NCBI GenBank assembly: GCA_037440765.1
Contig: JBBITL010000154.1
Coordinates: 1-5,530 of the forward strand
Length of the DNA stretch: 5,530 bases
Reading direction: 5' to 3'
Source of the DNA: DTKY01 sp037440765
GTDB lineage: Bacteria > Acidobacteriota > Terriglobia > Bryobacterales > Bryobacteraceae
In this document: positions 1 through 5,413 of the stretch, piece by piece
Layout of the letters: every line of letters begins with the position of its first letter
Numbering within the stretch: position 1 is the stretch's first letter
Program-made: the position numbers and the translations under genes
Notes under the pieces: generated by a model
Database searches by the model: none
What the model saw: only the letters and a program-made list of their open reading frames with translations
What the model was told of the DNA's origin: nothing

Positions 1-67
1 GGTGTTGCACAGAACCGCGACCGTGAGGGAGCGGGCTGGCAGGCCTGCGGACTTCTGACTCCGGACT

Positions 68-748
68 CTAGAGCGATTGCAGCGGGGCGGGTGTTCTGCT
101 TCGGTGATCCACAAAGCGCGCGTGCGTCTCGAAGTGCCTGGTGCTGATCAGACCGACGCGCAGTGAGGCCTGGTACCACATTTCTCCTGGCAGCCATGCT
201 TCGCCGTTGACCAGTTCCTGCGTGAGGCGGACGCGGGAGCCCTTGTGAATCCGCACCAGAATCCATCCGAAGGACACCGTCTCGGCCAGCTCAGCCTCAA
301 GTTTCACCCACCGGAATGCGGCCTTGTCGATCCATAGCCTGCCCCTTAGCTGGGTGTACAGCTTCGAGTACCGGTCCTCGGGTTCGTAGCCGGAACGCGG
401 CTTGACCTCGATAACGAAGCTGGGGCGGCTGTTGATCTGTTCCTCTCCGGCCAGCCGGAACTCGAAGGCCTCGGGGATTTCCCGGATGGCCTTCCTATAG
501 CGTTCGCGGCGCTTGAGGTAGTCGGGCATGTGAATGTCGCGAGTTCTGGAAGAGACCGAACGAACCCGGCCGCTGTCGTCGAGATGCCGTGTCTTCTGCT
601 GCTCGGTGAAGTCGTAAGAGAGCGCGGCACCGGCCAGGGCGCCTTCGTCGTTGGCCACGGCGCGGCGCACGATTTCAGCGGGATCTAGACTGGCGGAGAA
701 CGCGGCCGAGCAAGCAGCCGCCAGCAACAACAGTCGCATCACACGCAC
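68..748 (-). CDS. Secreted LolA-like (outer-membrane lipoprotein-sorting-like) protein, function unknown
   Basis: This is a 226-residue exported protein. I chose the GTG at 748 because a purine-rich AGAGGG (755-760 on the plus map) lies 6 nt upstream. The ATG at 739 is the main alternative, and the frame stays open up to 835. The N-terminus has two Arg residues followed by LLLLAAAC and a small-residue stretch ending near SAS20, which is a clear signal peptide. Cys13 sits in an imperfect lipobox (AAAC, with no Leu at -3), so a lipoprotein is possible but weak. The mature part has a charged helical segment (about 75-92) with IPEAF, then beta-rich segments (RLAGEEQINSRPSFVIEV, GRLWIDKAAFRWVKLEAE, NGEAWLP). 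I recall this pattern from an acidobacterial family with the LolA/LppX half-barrel fold. A role in lipid or lipoprotein handling in the periplasm is inference. It is divergent from the glycosyltransferase gene, and no partner is visible downstream. Confidence 0.75.
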   Translation of the reverse strand: MRVMRLLLLAAACSAAFSASLDPAEIVRRAVANDEGALAGAALSYDFTEQQKTRHLDDSGRVRSVSSRTRDIHMPDYLKRRERYRKAIREIPEAFEFRLAGEEQINSRPSFVIEVKPRSGYEPEDRYSKLYTQLRGRLWIDKAAFRWVKLEAELAETVSFGWILVRIHKGSRVRLTQELVNGEAWLPGEMWYQASLRVGLISTRHFETHARFVDHRSRTPAPLQSL

Positions 749-760
749 GTCCCACCCTCT

Positions 761-766
761 ATTATG
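761..766 (-). promoter_or_regulatory. Possible -10 element for the LolA-like gene
   Basis: Read on the minus strand this is CATAAT, five of six matches to TATAAT. No convincing -35 is seen 16-18 nt further upstream. Transcription would start near 754, giving a very short leader before the GTG at 748 or the ATG at 739. The call rests on sequence match alone. Confidence 0.25.
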
Positions 767-876
767 ATGCGGGCGAGCCCGCGCCTCTATCCAGCGGCTT
801 GCCGAGCTCACCCCCACAGCCTGGGCCGCCCGCAACCGGCAGCCCCCACAGCGACGCCTGTCAAGATGTAGTTCGC

Positions 877-904
877 TTGACGCTTACTGTGGACCCACTA
901 CGAG
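877..904 (+). promoter_or_regulatory. Possible promoter and leader hairpin of the glycosyltransferase gene
   Basis: TTGACG (877-882) is a good -35. The only -10 at acceptable spacing (16 nt) is the weak TACGAG (899-904). The leader that would follow contains a GC-rich hairpin, GGCCCC / GGG-A-GCC with a TTTC loop (923-939), about 20 nt before the ATG at 961. A later TAGACT (943-948) is an alternative -10 but has no -35. The rest of the 749-960 spacer holds nothing else that I can name. Confidence 0.25.
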
Positions 905-960
905 TGAACGCGCCCGCGACACGGCCCCTTTCGGGAGCCTGATAGACTGTAGGCAATCGC

Positions 961-1938
961 ATGCTGTCGATCGTCATCCCGGTCCACAACGAGGAACCGT
1001 CCATCCTCCCTTTGTATGACCGGCTGTGCAGAGTGCTCAAATCGCTTCGGAAGCCGTACGAGATCATCTTCGTGGACGACGCCTCCACCGACCGGAGCTT
1101 CGATCTGCTCTCCAACCTGGTGGAGACCGACGGGCGGCTCAAGGTGATCCGGCTGCGCCGCAATTTCGGGCAGACCGCGGCCCTGGCGGCGGGCTTCCAC
1201 GAGGCCAGCGGCGACGTGATCGTCTCCATGGACGGAGACCTGCAACACGACCCCGCGGACCTGCCCGCCCTGCTCGCCAAGATCGACGAGGGCTACGATA
1301 TATCCAGCGGCTGGCGCAAGCACCGCGTGGACAGCGCTGTCACGCGCAGACTGCCTTCGCGCATCGCCAACTGGCTGATGGCCAAGGCGTCCGGCGTGGA
1401 ACTTCACGATTTCGGGACCACCTTCAAGGCCTACCGCGCCGAGATCCTGAAGGAGATCAACCTCTATGGCGAACTGCACCGGTTCATTCCGGCGCTGGCT
1501 AGTTTCTACGGCGCGCGCATCGCCGAGGTCCCCATACGCAACACGGCGCGGAACACCGGCAGCTCGCACTACGGGCTCGGCAGGACCCTGCACGTCCTGT
1601 TCGACATACTTACGATCAAGTTTCTGCTCAGTTACTTCACCCGCCCCATGCACTTCTTCGGGAAGCTGGGGCTGGCCGGCACGCTGACCGGAGGCGGAAT
1701 CCTCGCCTACCTGCTGGGCCTCAAGATCGCCGGCCGCGAGATCCTGATCGAGCACGGTCCACTGCTGATGGCCGGAGCCATCCTGCTTCTGGCGGGGCTG
1801 ATGATGTTCACGACCGGCCTGCTTGGCGAAGTCCTGATGCGGACCTACTTCGAGAGCCAGGGCCGGCGCATCTACGCCGTCCGCGAGATCCTCCGCCGCC
1901 GCGAGCCTCCAGTGAAGGACTCCGGCCGCCGGTCCTGA
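961..1938 (+). CDS. Family 2 glycosyltransferase, DPM1/GtrB/ArnC type, with two C-terminal membrane segments
   Basis: This 325-residue, membrane-anchored GT-A enzyme probably transfers a sugar from a nucleotide donor to polyprenyl phosphate at the cytoplasmic face. The N-terminal strand LSIVIPVHNEE (2-12) is the GT2 signature. FVDDASTD (37-44) supplies the nucleotide-binding Asp pair, and SMDGDLQHDP (89-98) carries the metal-binding DGD. DFGTTFKAYR (150-159) and the RNTGSSHYGLGRTL segment (197-210) match the acceptor-side motifs of the dolichyl/polyprenyl-phosphate mannose or glucose synthase group. Two hydrophobic helices follow (about 232-257 and 266-292), as in GtrB and ArnC, and then a basic tail. 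The length is normal for this group. The ATG at 961 has only a weak AGG upstream. The gene stands alone and converges on the FKBP gene with a 51-bp gap, so neither the sugar nor the final acceptor (glycan modification or protein glycosylation) can be read from context. Confidence 0.9.
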   Translation: MLSIVIPVHNEEPSILPLYDRLCRVLKSLRKPYEIIFVDDASTDRSFDLLSNLVETDGRLKVIRLRRNFGQTAALAAGFHEASGDVIVSMDGDLQHDPADLPALLAKIDEGYDISSGWRKHRVDSAVTRRLPSRIANWLMAKASGVELHDFGTTFKAYRAEILKEINLYGELHRFIPALASFYGARIAEVPIRNTARNTGSSHYGLGRTLHVLFDILTIKFLLSYFTRPMHFFGKLGLAGTLTGGGILAYLLGLKIAGREILIEHGPLLMAGAILLLAGLMMFTTGLLGEVLMRTYFESQGRRIYAVREILRRREPPVKDSGRRS

Positions 1939-1989
1939 TTGCGTCGCCAGTGGTCACACCGCAAGGGCTTCCGGATGGGGGAGACATCC

Positions 1990-2658
1990 TCAGGGCTGCG
2001 GAGGCACGATGCCGAGCAGCTCGATCTCGAAAATGAGAGTGGCGCCGCCGGGGATCGAGGGCCGCCCCTGGTCCCCGTAGGCGAGCTCCGCAGGGCACGC
2101 CAGCACTGCCTTCCCTCCAACCTTCATCTTCTGCACTCCCTCGGTCCAGCAGGGAATCACGCCTCCCAGGGGGAACTCGGCCGGCTGGTTCCGGCGATAG
2201 GAACTGTCGAACTCCTGGCCGTTGGTGAGGGTGCCGCGATAGTGGACTCTGACCGTATCGGCGGCCTTGGGGGACTCTCCCGAGCCGGGCGCCAGCTCGC
2301 GGTAGACCAGGCCGGAGACCGTCCTGACCGCGCCGGGTTCGAGGGCGGCTTTCTCCAGGTAAGCCCTGGATTGGGTCTTCTCCCGGGCGGAGATGCGCTC
2401 GGCGCGGGCTCTGGCGAACGCGTTCAGCTTTGGTCCCCACTCGCCAAGAGCCACGGCAGGCCTGCCGGCGGCGGCGTCCGTCAAGGCCCGGGCAACCAGC
2501 GCGAACTCGGCCGGAGTCAGTTCGTATTGGGACAGGGAAGCATGTACGGACAGGCCCATCGCGTAGACCGTCTTCTCATCATCGGTGGCAGGCGCCGGAG
2601 CAGCCGGCGGCCCCTGCGCCAGCAGAATGGCGGGTAGTAACAGCAGCAGGATACGCAT
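1990..2658 (-). CDS. Exported FKBP-type peptidyl-prolyl cis-trans isomerase (FkpA/Mip-like)
   Basis: This 222-residue protein has a signal peptide (MRILLLLLPAILLAQ), a Pro/Ala linker, an N-terminal helical domain (about 27-110, FKBP_N type, normally used for dimerisation and chaperone activity) and a C-terminal FKBP domain (about 113-217). The catalytic pocket is recognisable by comparison with FKBP12: Tyr140 in VHYRG, Phe150-Asp151 in EFDSS, Val167-Ile168 and Trp171 in GGVIPCW, Tyr194 in AYGDQG, and Phe210 in ATLIFEIELL. It should catalyse prolyl isomerisation in the periplasm. Cys170 replaces the residue that is usually Gly or Arg next to the Trp, and Cys188 lies nearby; a disulfide between them is only a possibility. 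The start ATG has a poorly spaced AGGA. The gene is last in the minus-strand operon, 26 bp after the ychF-like stop. Confidence 0.93.
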   Translation of the reverse strand: MRILLLLLPAILLAQGPPAAPAPATDDEKTVYAMGLSVHASLSQYELTPAEFALVARALTDAAAGRPAVALGEWGPKLNAFARARAERISAREKTQSRAYLEKAALEPGAVRTVSGLVYRELAPGSGESPKAADTVRVHYRGTLTNGQEFDSSYRRNQPAEFPLGGVIPCWTEGVQKMKVGGKAVLACPAELAYGDQGRPSIPGGATLIFEIELLGIVPPQP

Positions 2659-2684
2659 CCATCCAGGCTAGCATCCTGCCGCCT

Positions 2685-3758
2685 CTACCCGTGACGGATG
2701 AGGAGCACGTCGCCGTCCTTGACGATGTAGTCCTTGCCCTCCAGGCGCAGCCAGCCCTTCTCGCGGGCCCCGGCGTAACCGCCGGCCTCCACCAGGTGCC
2801 GCCAGTGGGCGACCTCGGCGCGGATGAACTTCTTCTCGAAATCGGTATGAACCGCGCCGGCGGCCTTGAGCGCGGTCGATCCGGTCGGGATGGTCCAGGC
2901 GTGGACCTCCTTCTCGCTCGCCGTCAGAAAGGACATCAGCCCGAGCAGTGAATACGTCGCCCCGATCAGCCGCTCCAGGCCCGGCTCCTCCAGGCCGAAG
3001 CTCGCCAGGTACTCGCGGACCTCGCCGGGCTCAAGATCCGCCAGCTCGGCCTCGATCTTGCCGCAGATGGCGACCACGCCGGCGCCCTTCCTGCCCGCCA
3101 GCGGCCCGTCGCGGTACTGCGCCTCGATCTGGTGCATCCGCGGGGCCTCCTCCTCGCCTATGTTGAGGACGTAGAGCATCGGCTTCTGGGAAAGGAACTG
3201 AAATCCGCGGATGCGCTTGTCGTCGTCGCCGGAGACCTGCATCCCGCGGATGGGCGTGTTGGATTCCAGCGCGGCTTTCACCCGCTCCAGGATCTCAAAC
3301 TCGTGGTCCAGGTCGGCGCTCCTGGTTTTCCTGCGGTCCCGCTCGAGGCGTTCCAGGCGCTTCTCGGCGACAATGAGATCGCTGAGGATCAGCTCCGCAT
3401 CGACGTCGTTGAGATCGCGCAGCGGGTCGACCGTGCCCTTCTCGTGTGGCACGGTGTCGCTGGCGAAAAGCCGTATGACGTGCGCCAGGGCATCGGCCAC
3501 CCTCAGGCTGCCGAGGTAGGCGGGTTCGCGCAGGGCCTCCTTGGAGATGGCCGGGAAGTTGAGGTACTCGATTGTGGCGTGCGCCACGCGCTCGGGACGG
3601 AAGACCTCGGCCAGGGCCTCGGCGCGGGGGTCTGGCACGGTGGCGACCCCCACCCGGGCCTCGACGCTTCCCACCCGGGCGTGCTCGTGTCTTCCGGTCA
3701 GGATCGTGAACAGCGAGGTCTTGCCTACCATGGGCAGGCCGATGATAGCGGTCCGCAT
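2685..3758 (-). CDS. ychF: YchF-like P-loop NTPase (Obg family) with TGS domain, divergent switch regions
   Basis: This is a 357-residue member of the YchF/Ola1 group, whose known members bind ribosomes and prefer ATP. The P-loop GLPMVGKTS is at 7-15. The family's NxxE-type base-recognition motif appears as NIGEE at 199-203. The coiled-coil insertion runs about 125-165 (VAEKRLERLERDRRK), and the C-terminal TGS domain about 274-356 (HAWTIPTGSTA, HTDFEKKFIRAEV, LEGKDYIVKDGDV). His93 in LAHVIR aligns with the family's conserved catalytic-pocket His. Oddly, the switch II block that is normally DIAGLV...GEGLGN is replaced by NFPAISKEALREPAY (67-81), which lacks the Asp and glycines and is about four residues shorter. 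The PFTTIEPN stretch before VGVV is likewise replaced by GSVEAR. It may be a paralogue rather than the housekeeping YchF. Its ATG follows the moxR TAA directly, implying translational coupling. Confidence 0.9.
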   Translation of the reverse strand: MRTAIIGLPMVGKTSLFTILTGRHEHARVGSVEARVGVATVPDPRAEALAEVFRPERVAHATIEYLNFPAISKEALREPAYLGSLRVADALAHVIRLFASDTVPHEKGTVDPLRDLNDVDAELILSDLIVAEKRLERLERDRRKTRSADLDHEFEILERVKAALESNTPIRGMQVSGDDDKRIRGFQFLSQKPMLYVLNIGEEEAPRMHQIEAQYRDGPLAGRKGAGVVAICGKIEAELADLEPGEVREYLASFGLEEPGLERLIGATYSLLGLMSFLTASEKEVHAWTIPTGSTALKAAGAVHTDFEKKFIRAEVAHWRHLVEAGGYAGAREKGWLRLEGKDYIVKDGDVLLIRHG

Positions 3759-4724
3759 TTAGAGGGGCACTTCCACTTCGGTCAGGATCTCGTTCAAGAT
3801 CCGCTCGGCGAGCTCCAGGGTGCGCTGCGCCAGGGCCACGTGCGTATTGATGACGACGCGGTGAGCGAAAACCGGGATCACCAGGCGCTTGACGTCATCG
3901 GGGATGACGTACTCCCTGCCCCCGGCCAGGGCCAGCGCCTGCGAGGCGCGGTACAGTGCCTGGGCACCGCGCGGGCTTACCCCCAGGGAGAGCGACTCGT
4001 GCTGGCGCGTCTTCTGGACCACGGCCATCATGTAATCCACCAGGGCCTCGTCCACCCGCACCTGCTGCGCCAGCGCCTGAAGCTCCAGGACATCGGCGGA
4101 TCCCACTGCCGGCGGCGCCTGCGCCGCGGCGCTCTCCCGGTTGCGCAGGATCTCGCGCTCGCTGGCGGCGTCGGGGTAACCCATGCGCAGGCGGAGGAGA
4201 AACCGGTCCAGTTGCGATTCGGGCAGAGGGTAGGTGCCGTGGTGCTCTACGGGATTCTGCGTGGCTATGACCATGAACGGCTCCGGCAGCGGGTGGGAGC
4301 GGCCATCCACGGTGACCTGCCTCTCGTTCATGGCTTCAAGCAGCGCCGACTGCGTTTTGGGAGTGGTGCGGTTGATCTCGTCGGCCAGCAGGAAATGGGT
4401 GAAGACGGGCCCCCGTTTGAACTCGAACGACTGCGACTGGGCGTTGTAGATGGTGACGCCGATCACGTCGCTGGGGAGCATGTCGCTGGTGAATTGCAGG
4501 CGGTGGAATGTGCAGCGTGTGGAGCGCGCCAGGGCCTGGGCCAGGGTGGTTTTCCCGACTCCGGGAACGTCCTCGATCAGCAGATGGCCTTTGGCTAGCA
4601 GGCAGACCAGGGCGAGCTGCACCACGTCCGGCTTCCCGCGTATGATCTGGCCGAGGCTCTGCTCCAGCCCTTGCAGCCTGGCGGCAGCGGCCGGCGGGGC
4701 CTGGAGCGTGTCCCGCTGGTTCAT
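3759..4724 (-). CDS. MoxR family AAA+ ATPase
   Basis: This is a 321-residue MoxR-type AAA+ chaperone. The Walker A is EDVPGVGKTT (51-60) and the Walker B is FLLADEINR (111-119). Sensor 1 is ATQNP (154-158), the arginine finger is LDRF (172-175), and sensor 2 is SPRG (250-253) in the C-terminal AAA lid. All catalytic residues are present and the length is normal. MoxR proteins usually remodel or mature other proteins and commonly sit next to DUF58 and von Willebrand A genes. Here the next gene is ychF-like instead, joined by TAAATG. I chose the ATG at 4724; a TTG directly before it would add one residue. No Shine-Dalgarno is visible, and a TATTAT hexamer lies only 8 nt upstream, so the message may be leaderless. 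Confidence 0.95.
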   Translation of the reverse strand: MNQRDTLQAPPAAAARLQGLEQSLGQIIRGKPDVVQLALVCLLAKGHLLIEDVPGVGKTTLAQALARSTRCTFHRLQFTSDMLPSDVIGVTIYNAQSQSFEFKRGPVFTHFLLADEINRTTPKTQSALLEAMNERQVTVDGRSHPLPEPFMVIATQNPVEHHGTYPLPESQLDRFLLRLRMGYPDAASEREILRNRESAAAQAPPAVGSADVLELQALAQQVRVDEALVDYMMAVVQKTRQHESLSLGVSPRGAQALYRASQALALAGGREYVIPDDVKRLVIPVFAHRVVINTHVALAQRTLELAERILNEILTEVEVPL

Positions 4725-4728
4725 CAAC

Positions 4729-4737
4729 TGCTATAAT
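4729..4737 (+). promoter_or_regulatory. Extended -10 promoter for the tRNA region
   Basis: TGCTATAAT matches the extended -10 consensus TGnTATAAT exactly. No good -35 is seen, which extended -10 promoters tolerate. Transcription would begin near 4744 and run through the tRNA half, tRNA-Val and the tRNA 3' end. The element lies just outside the moxR start codon and overlaps the minus-strand hexamer. Confidence 0.5.
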
Positions 4738-4738
4738 A
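4733..4738 (-). promoter_or_regulatory. Candidate -10 element for the moxR operon
   Basis: Read on the minus strand this is TATTAT, or TATATT two bases earlier. It ends 8 nt before the ATG at 4724, so transcription would start at or within a base or two of the start codon. No clear -35 is seen about 17 nt upstream. It shares bases with the plus-strand TATAAT. Confidence 0.35.
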
Positions 4739-4740
4739 TA

Positions 4741-4750
4741 TCGATTCGTC
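4741..4750 (+). repeat. 10-bp direct repeat, left copy
   Basis: TCGATTCGTC here is identical to 5039-5048, where it forms part of a tRNA T-loop and T-stem. The two copies are 298 bp apart and bracket the tRNA half and the intact tRNA-Val. The left copy lacks the correctly spaced acceptor end, so it is not itself a good tRNA 3' end. Confidence 0.6.
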
Positions 4751-4784
4751 CTCTCCGCCACGCATGGAAGCGCGTGCCGAACAA

Positions 4785-4830
4785 GGGCGCGCAGCTCAGT
4801 TGTTTAGAGCGCCTGCTTCACACGAAGGCG
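4785..4830 (+). pseudogene. 5' half of a degenerate tRNA-Val(CAC)
   Basis: The segment follows tRNA spacing exactly: acceptor strand GGGCGCG (4785-4791), D-stem GCTC/GAGC (4794-4797, 4807-4810), anticodon stem CCTGC/GAAGG (4812-4816, 4824-4828) and loop TTCACAC with anticodon CAC. It closely resembles the intact tRNA-Val downstream. No T-arm follows. Several normally invariant features are lost: position 8 is C instead of T, the D-loop GG is GT, and one anticodon-stem pair is G-A. The exact complement of its acceptor strand, CGCGCCC, lies at 5050-5056. It is either a broken gene or a tRNA-derived small RNA. Confidence 0.7.
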
Positions 4831-4834
4831 TTTT
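4810..4834 (+). terminator. Possible weak intrinsic terminator within the tRNA half
   Basis: CGCCT (4810-4814) pairs with AGGCG (4826-4830) and is followed at once by TTTT (4831-4834). The inner part can pair as TTC/GAA around an ACAC loop, leaving a 3-nt bulge. The T-run is short, and the hairpin is also the anticodon arm of the relic tRNA, so termination may be absent or partial. Confidence 0.3.
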
Positions 4835-4956
4835 AACGGGTGGAGATGCAGCGGGACCCCGGTAAACATTGGGGTTTGGTGGCAGGGCAGGAAGAAAAGT
4901 AGAAGTCTCCAGAAAGCGATCCGAAAGCCACGGCAGGCCGCTATGCTGGAGGGAAC

Positions 4957-5033
4957 GGGCGGTTAGCTCAGTTGGTTAGAGCGCGTGCTTCACACGCACG
5001 AGGTCACAGGTTCGAGTCCTGTACCGCCCACCA
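4957..5033 (+). tRNA. tRNA-Val (anticodon CAC)
   Basis: This is a complete 77-nt cloverleaf that reads the valine codon GUG. The acceptor stem is GGGCGGT/ACCGCCC (4957-4963, 5023-5029), the D-arm is GCTC/GAGC with a GG-containing loop, and the anticodon stem is CGTGC/GCACG (4984-4988, 4996-5000). The loop TTCACAC gives anticodon CAC at 4991-4993. The variable region is AGGTC, and the T-arm is ACAGG-TTCGAGT-CCTGT (5006-5022). A73 and an encoded CCA (5031-5033) follow. All stems pair, with a G-T wobble only at the last acceptor pair position if any. Position 8 is T and the D-loop has both Gs, unlike the upstream relic. It is probably transcribed from the extended -10 at 4729. Confidence 0.97.
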
Positions 5034-5037
5034 GCCT

Positions 5038-5059
5038 TTCGATTCGTCGCGCGCCCACC
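5038..5059 (+). pseudogene. Detached tRNA 3' end matching the upstream tRNA half
   Basis: TTCGATT (5038-5044) is a perfect T-loop. After the five-base T-stem strand CGTCG comes CGCGCCC (5050-5056), the exact complement of the GGGCGCG acceptor strand at 4785-4791. It is followed by A73 and CC, then G in place of the final A of CCA. The five bases before the loop (AGCCT) do not pair with CGTCG, so the 5' T-stem strand is missing. It begins four bases after the CCA of the intact tRNA-Val. It looks like the other part of the same broken tRNA gene. Confidence 0.6.
5039..5048 (+). repeat. 10-bp direct repeat, right copy
   Basis: TCGATTCGTC is identical to 4741-4750. It spans most of the T-loop and four bases of the T-stem of the detached tRNA 3' end. 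Confidence 0.6.
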
Positions 5060-5102
5060 GCTAGAGAAAGCGCCCGGCACGTCTCACTGCACGAGTAGCG
5101 GA

Positions 5103-5375
5103 CTACATTACAGGCAGTGGTGTTCCGTTCCGATTGAATCCTTCACCGTCGATATACTCCTTGGCATCCGGTTGCGACCATGGGCAGTGGTACCGCCTTC
5201 CCTCCTTGTCCCGTCCGTAGACTTCACGGCGTTCCAAGTATCGGTCCAAGTTGCGTATTCCAGCGATGTCGATAGGACATTCCGACGTCATGTCGATAAC
5301 GATTCCGGGGATGTCGATAACGCGCCCGGAGCGAAGCGACGCCGGTGAAACGATTGTGGCTGAGTTGATCAGCAT
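5103..5375 (-). CDS. Hypothetical 90-residue protein, possibly a broken gene
   Basis: I do not recognise this protein. From the ATG at 5375 it is 90 residues, with an Ile/Asp-rich repeat-like segment (VIDIPGIVIDM...PIDIAGI, about 19-40) and a charged C-terminal half with RREVYGRDKEGRRYHCPW. It has no signal peptide or membrane segment. The ATG has no ribosome binding site. However, 24 bp upstream and in the same frame is a GTG (5397-5399) with AAGGAGG (5407-5413) at 7-nt spacing; that frame meets TGA (5379-5381) after six codons. The gene is thus either interrupted by a stop or translated by reinitiation after a six-codon leader. Third codon positions look less GC-rich than in the neighbours, which suggests transfer. 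It may also be non-coding, since the opposite strand is open over part of it. Confidence 0.4.
   Translation of the reverse strand: MLINSATIVSPASLRSGRVIDIPGIVIDMTSECPIDIAGIRNLDRYLERREVYGRDKEGRRYHCPWSQPDAKEYIDGEGFNRNGTPLPVM
5266..5319 (+). repeat. Three copies of ATGTCGATA
   Basis: Exact 9-bp copies start at 5266, 5290 and 5311, so the spacings are 24 and 21 bp, both multiples of three. On the minus strand they encode the repeated Ile-Asp-Ile/Met of the small ORF. They could equally be protein-binding sites. Confidence 0.6.
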
Positions 5376-5396
5376 CCGTCAAGAAGAATCGGCGTT

Positions 5397-5413
5397 CACG
5401 GTCCTGCCTCCTT
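5397..5413 (-). promoter_or_regulatory. Strong Shine-Dalgarno and GTG start leading to an early stop
   Basis: AAGGAGG (5407-5413) is a full anti-16S match 7 nt before GTG (5397-5399), read on the minus strand. Translation from here would give Met-Asn-Ala-Asp-Ser-Ser and then TGA. The next ATG (5375) follows three bases after that stop, in the same frame. Confidence 0.5.

Noticed and set aside
39..48. GCAGGCCTGC perfect 10-bp palindrome downstream of the LolA-like gene
   Set aside because: It is too short to form a stable hairpin and has no T-run. Such palindromes are common in GC-rich DNA.
898..1755. Minus-strand open frame opposite the glycosyltransferase
   Set aside because: The plus-strand frame shows the full set of GT2 motifs. 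The antisense product shows no family features.
1939..1964. TTGCG/CGCAA inverted repeat in the gap between the convergent genes, considered as a shared terminator
   Set aside because: The stem is only five pairs with a poorly paired interior and no T-run on either strand.
1939..2637. Plus-strand open frame opposite the FKBP gene
   Set aside because: It is a shadow of the FKBP coding sequence, whose catalytic residues are all in the minus-strand frame.
3132..4598. Long open frame on the plus strand (488 codons) opposite ychF and moxR
   Set aside because: It lies antisense to two genes with clear motifs across their whole length. Its product has no recognisable domain and a Gly/His/Gln-rich composition typical of the reverse strand of GC-rich coding DNA.
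4856..4875. ACCCC/GGGGT hairpin with a 10-nt loop, considered as intron or riboswitch structure between the tRNA pieces
   Set aside because: The stem is weak and isolated. I could find no group I core or group II domain V sequence in 4831-4956.
4907..4951. CTCCAG/CTGGAG inverted repeat just before tRNA-Val
   Set aside because: It is only six base pairs with a long unstructured interior. It could be chance.
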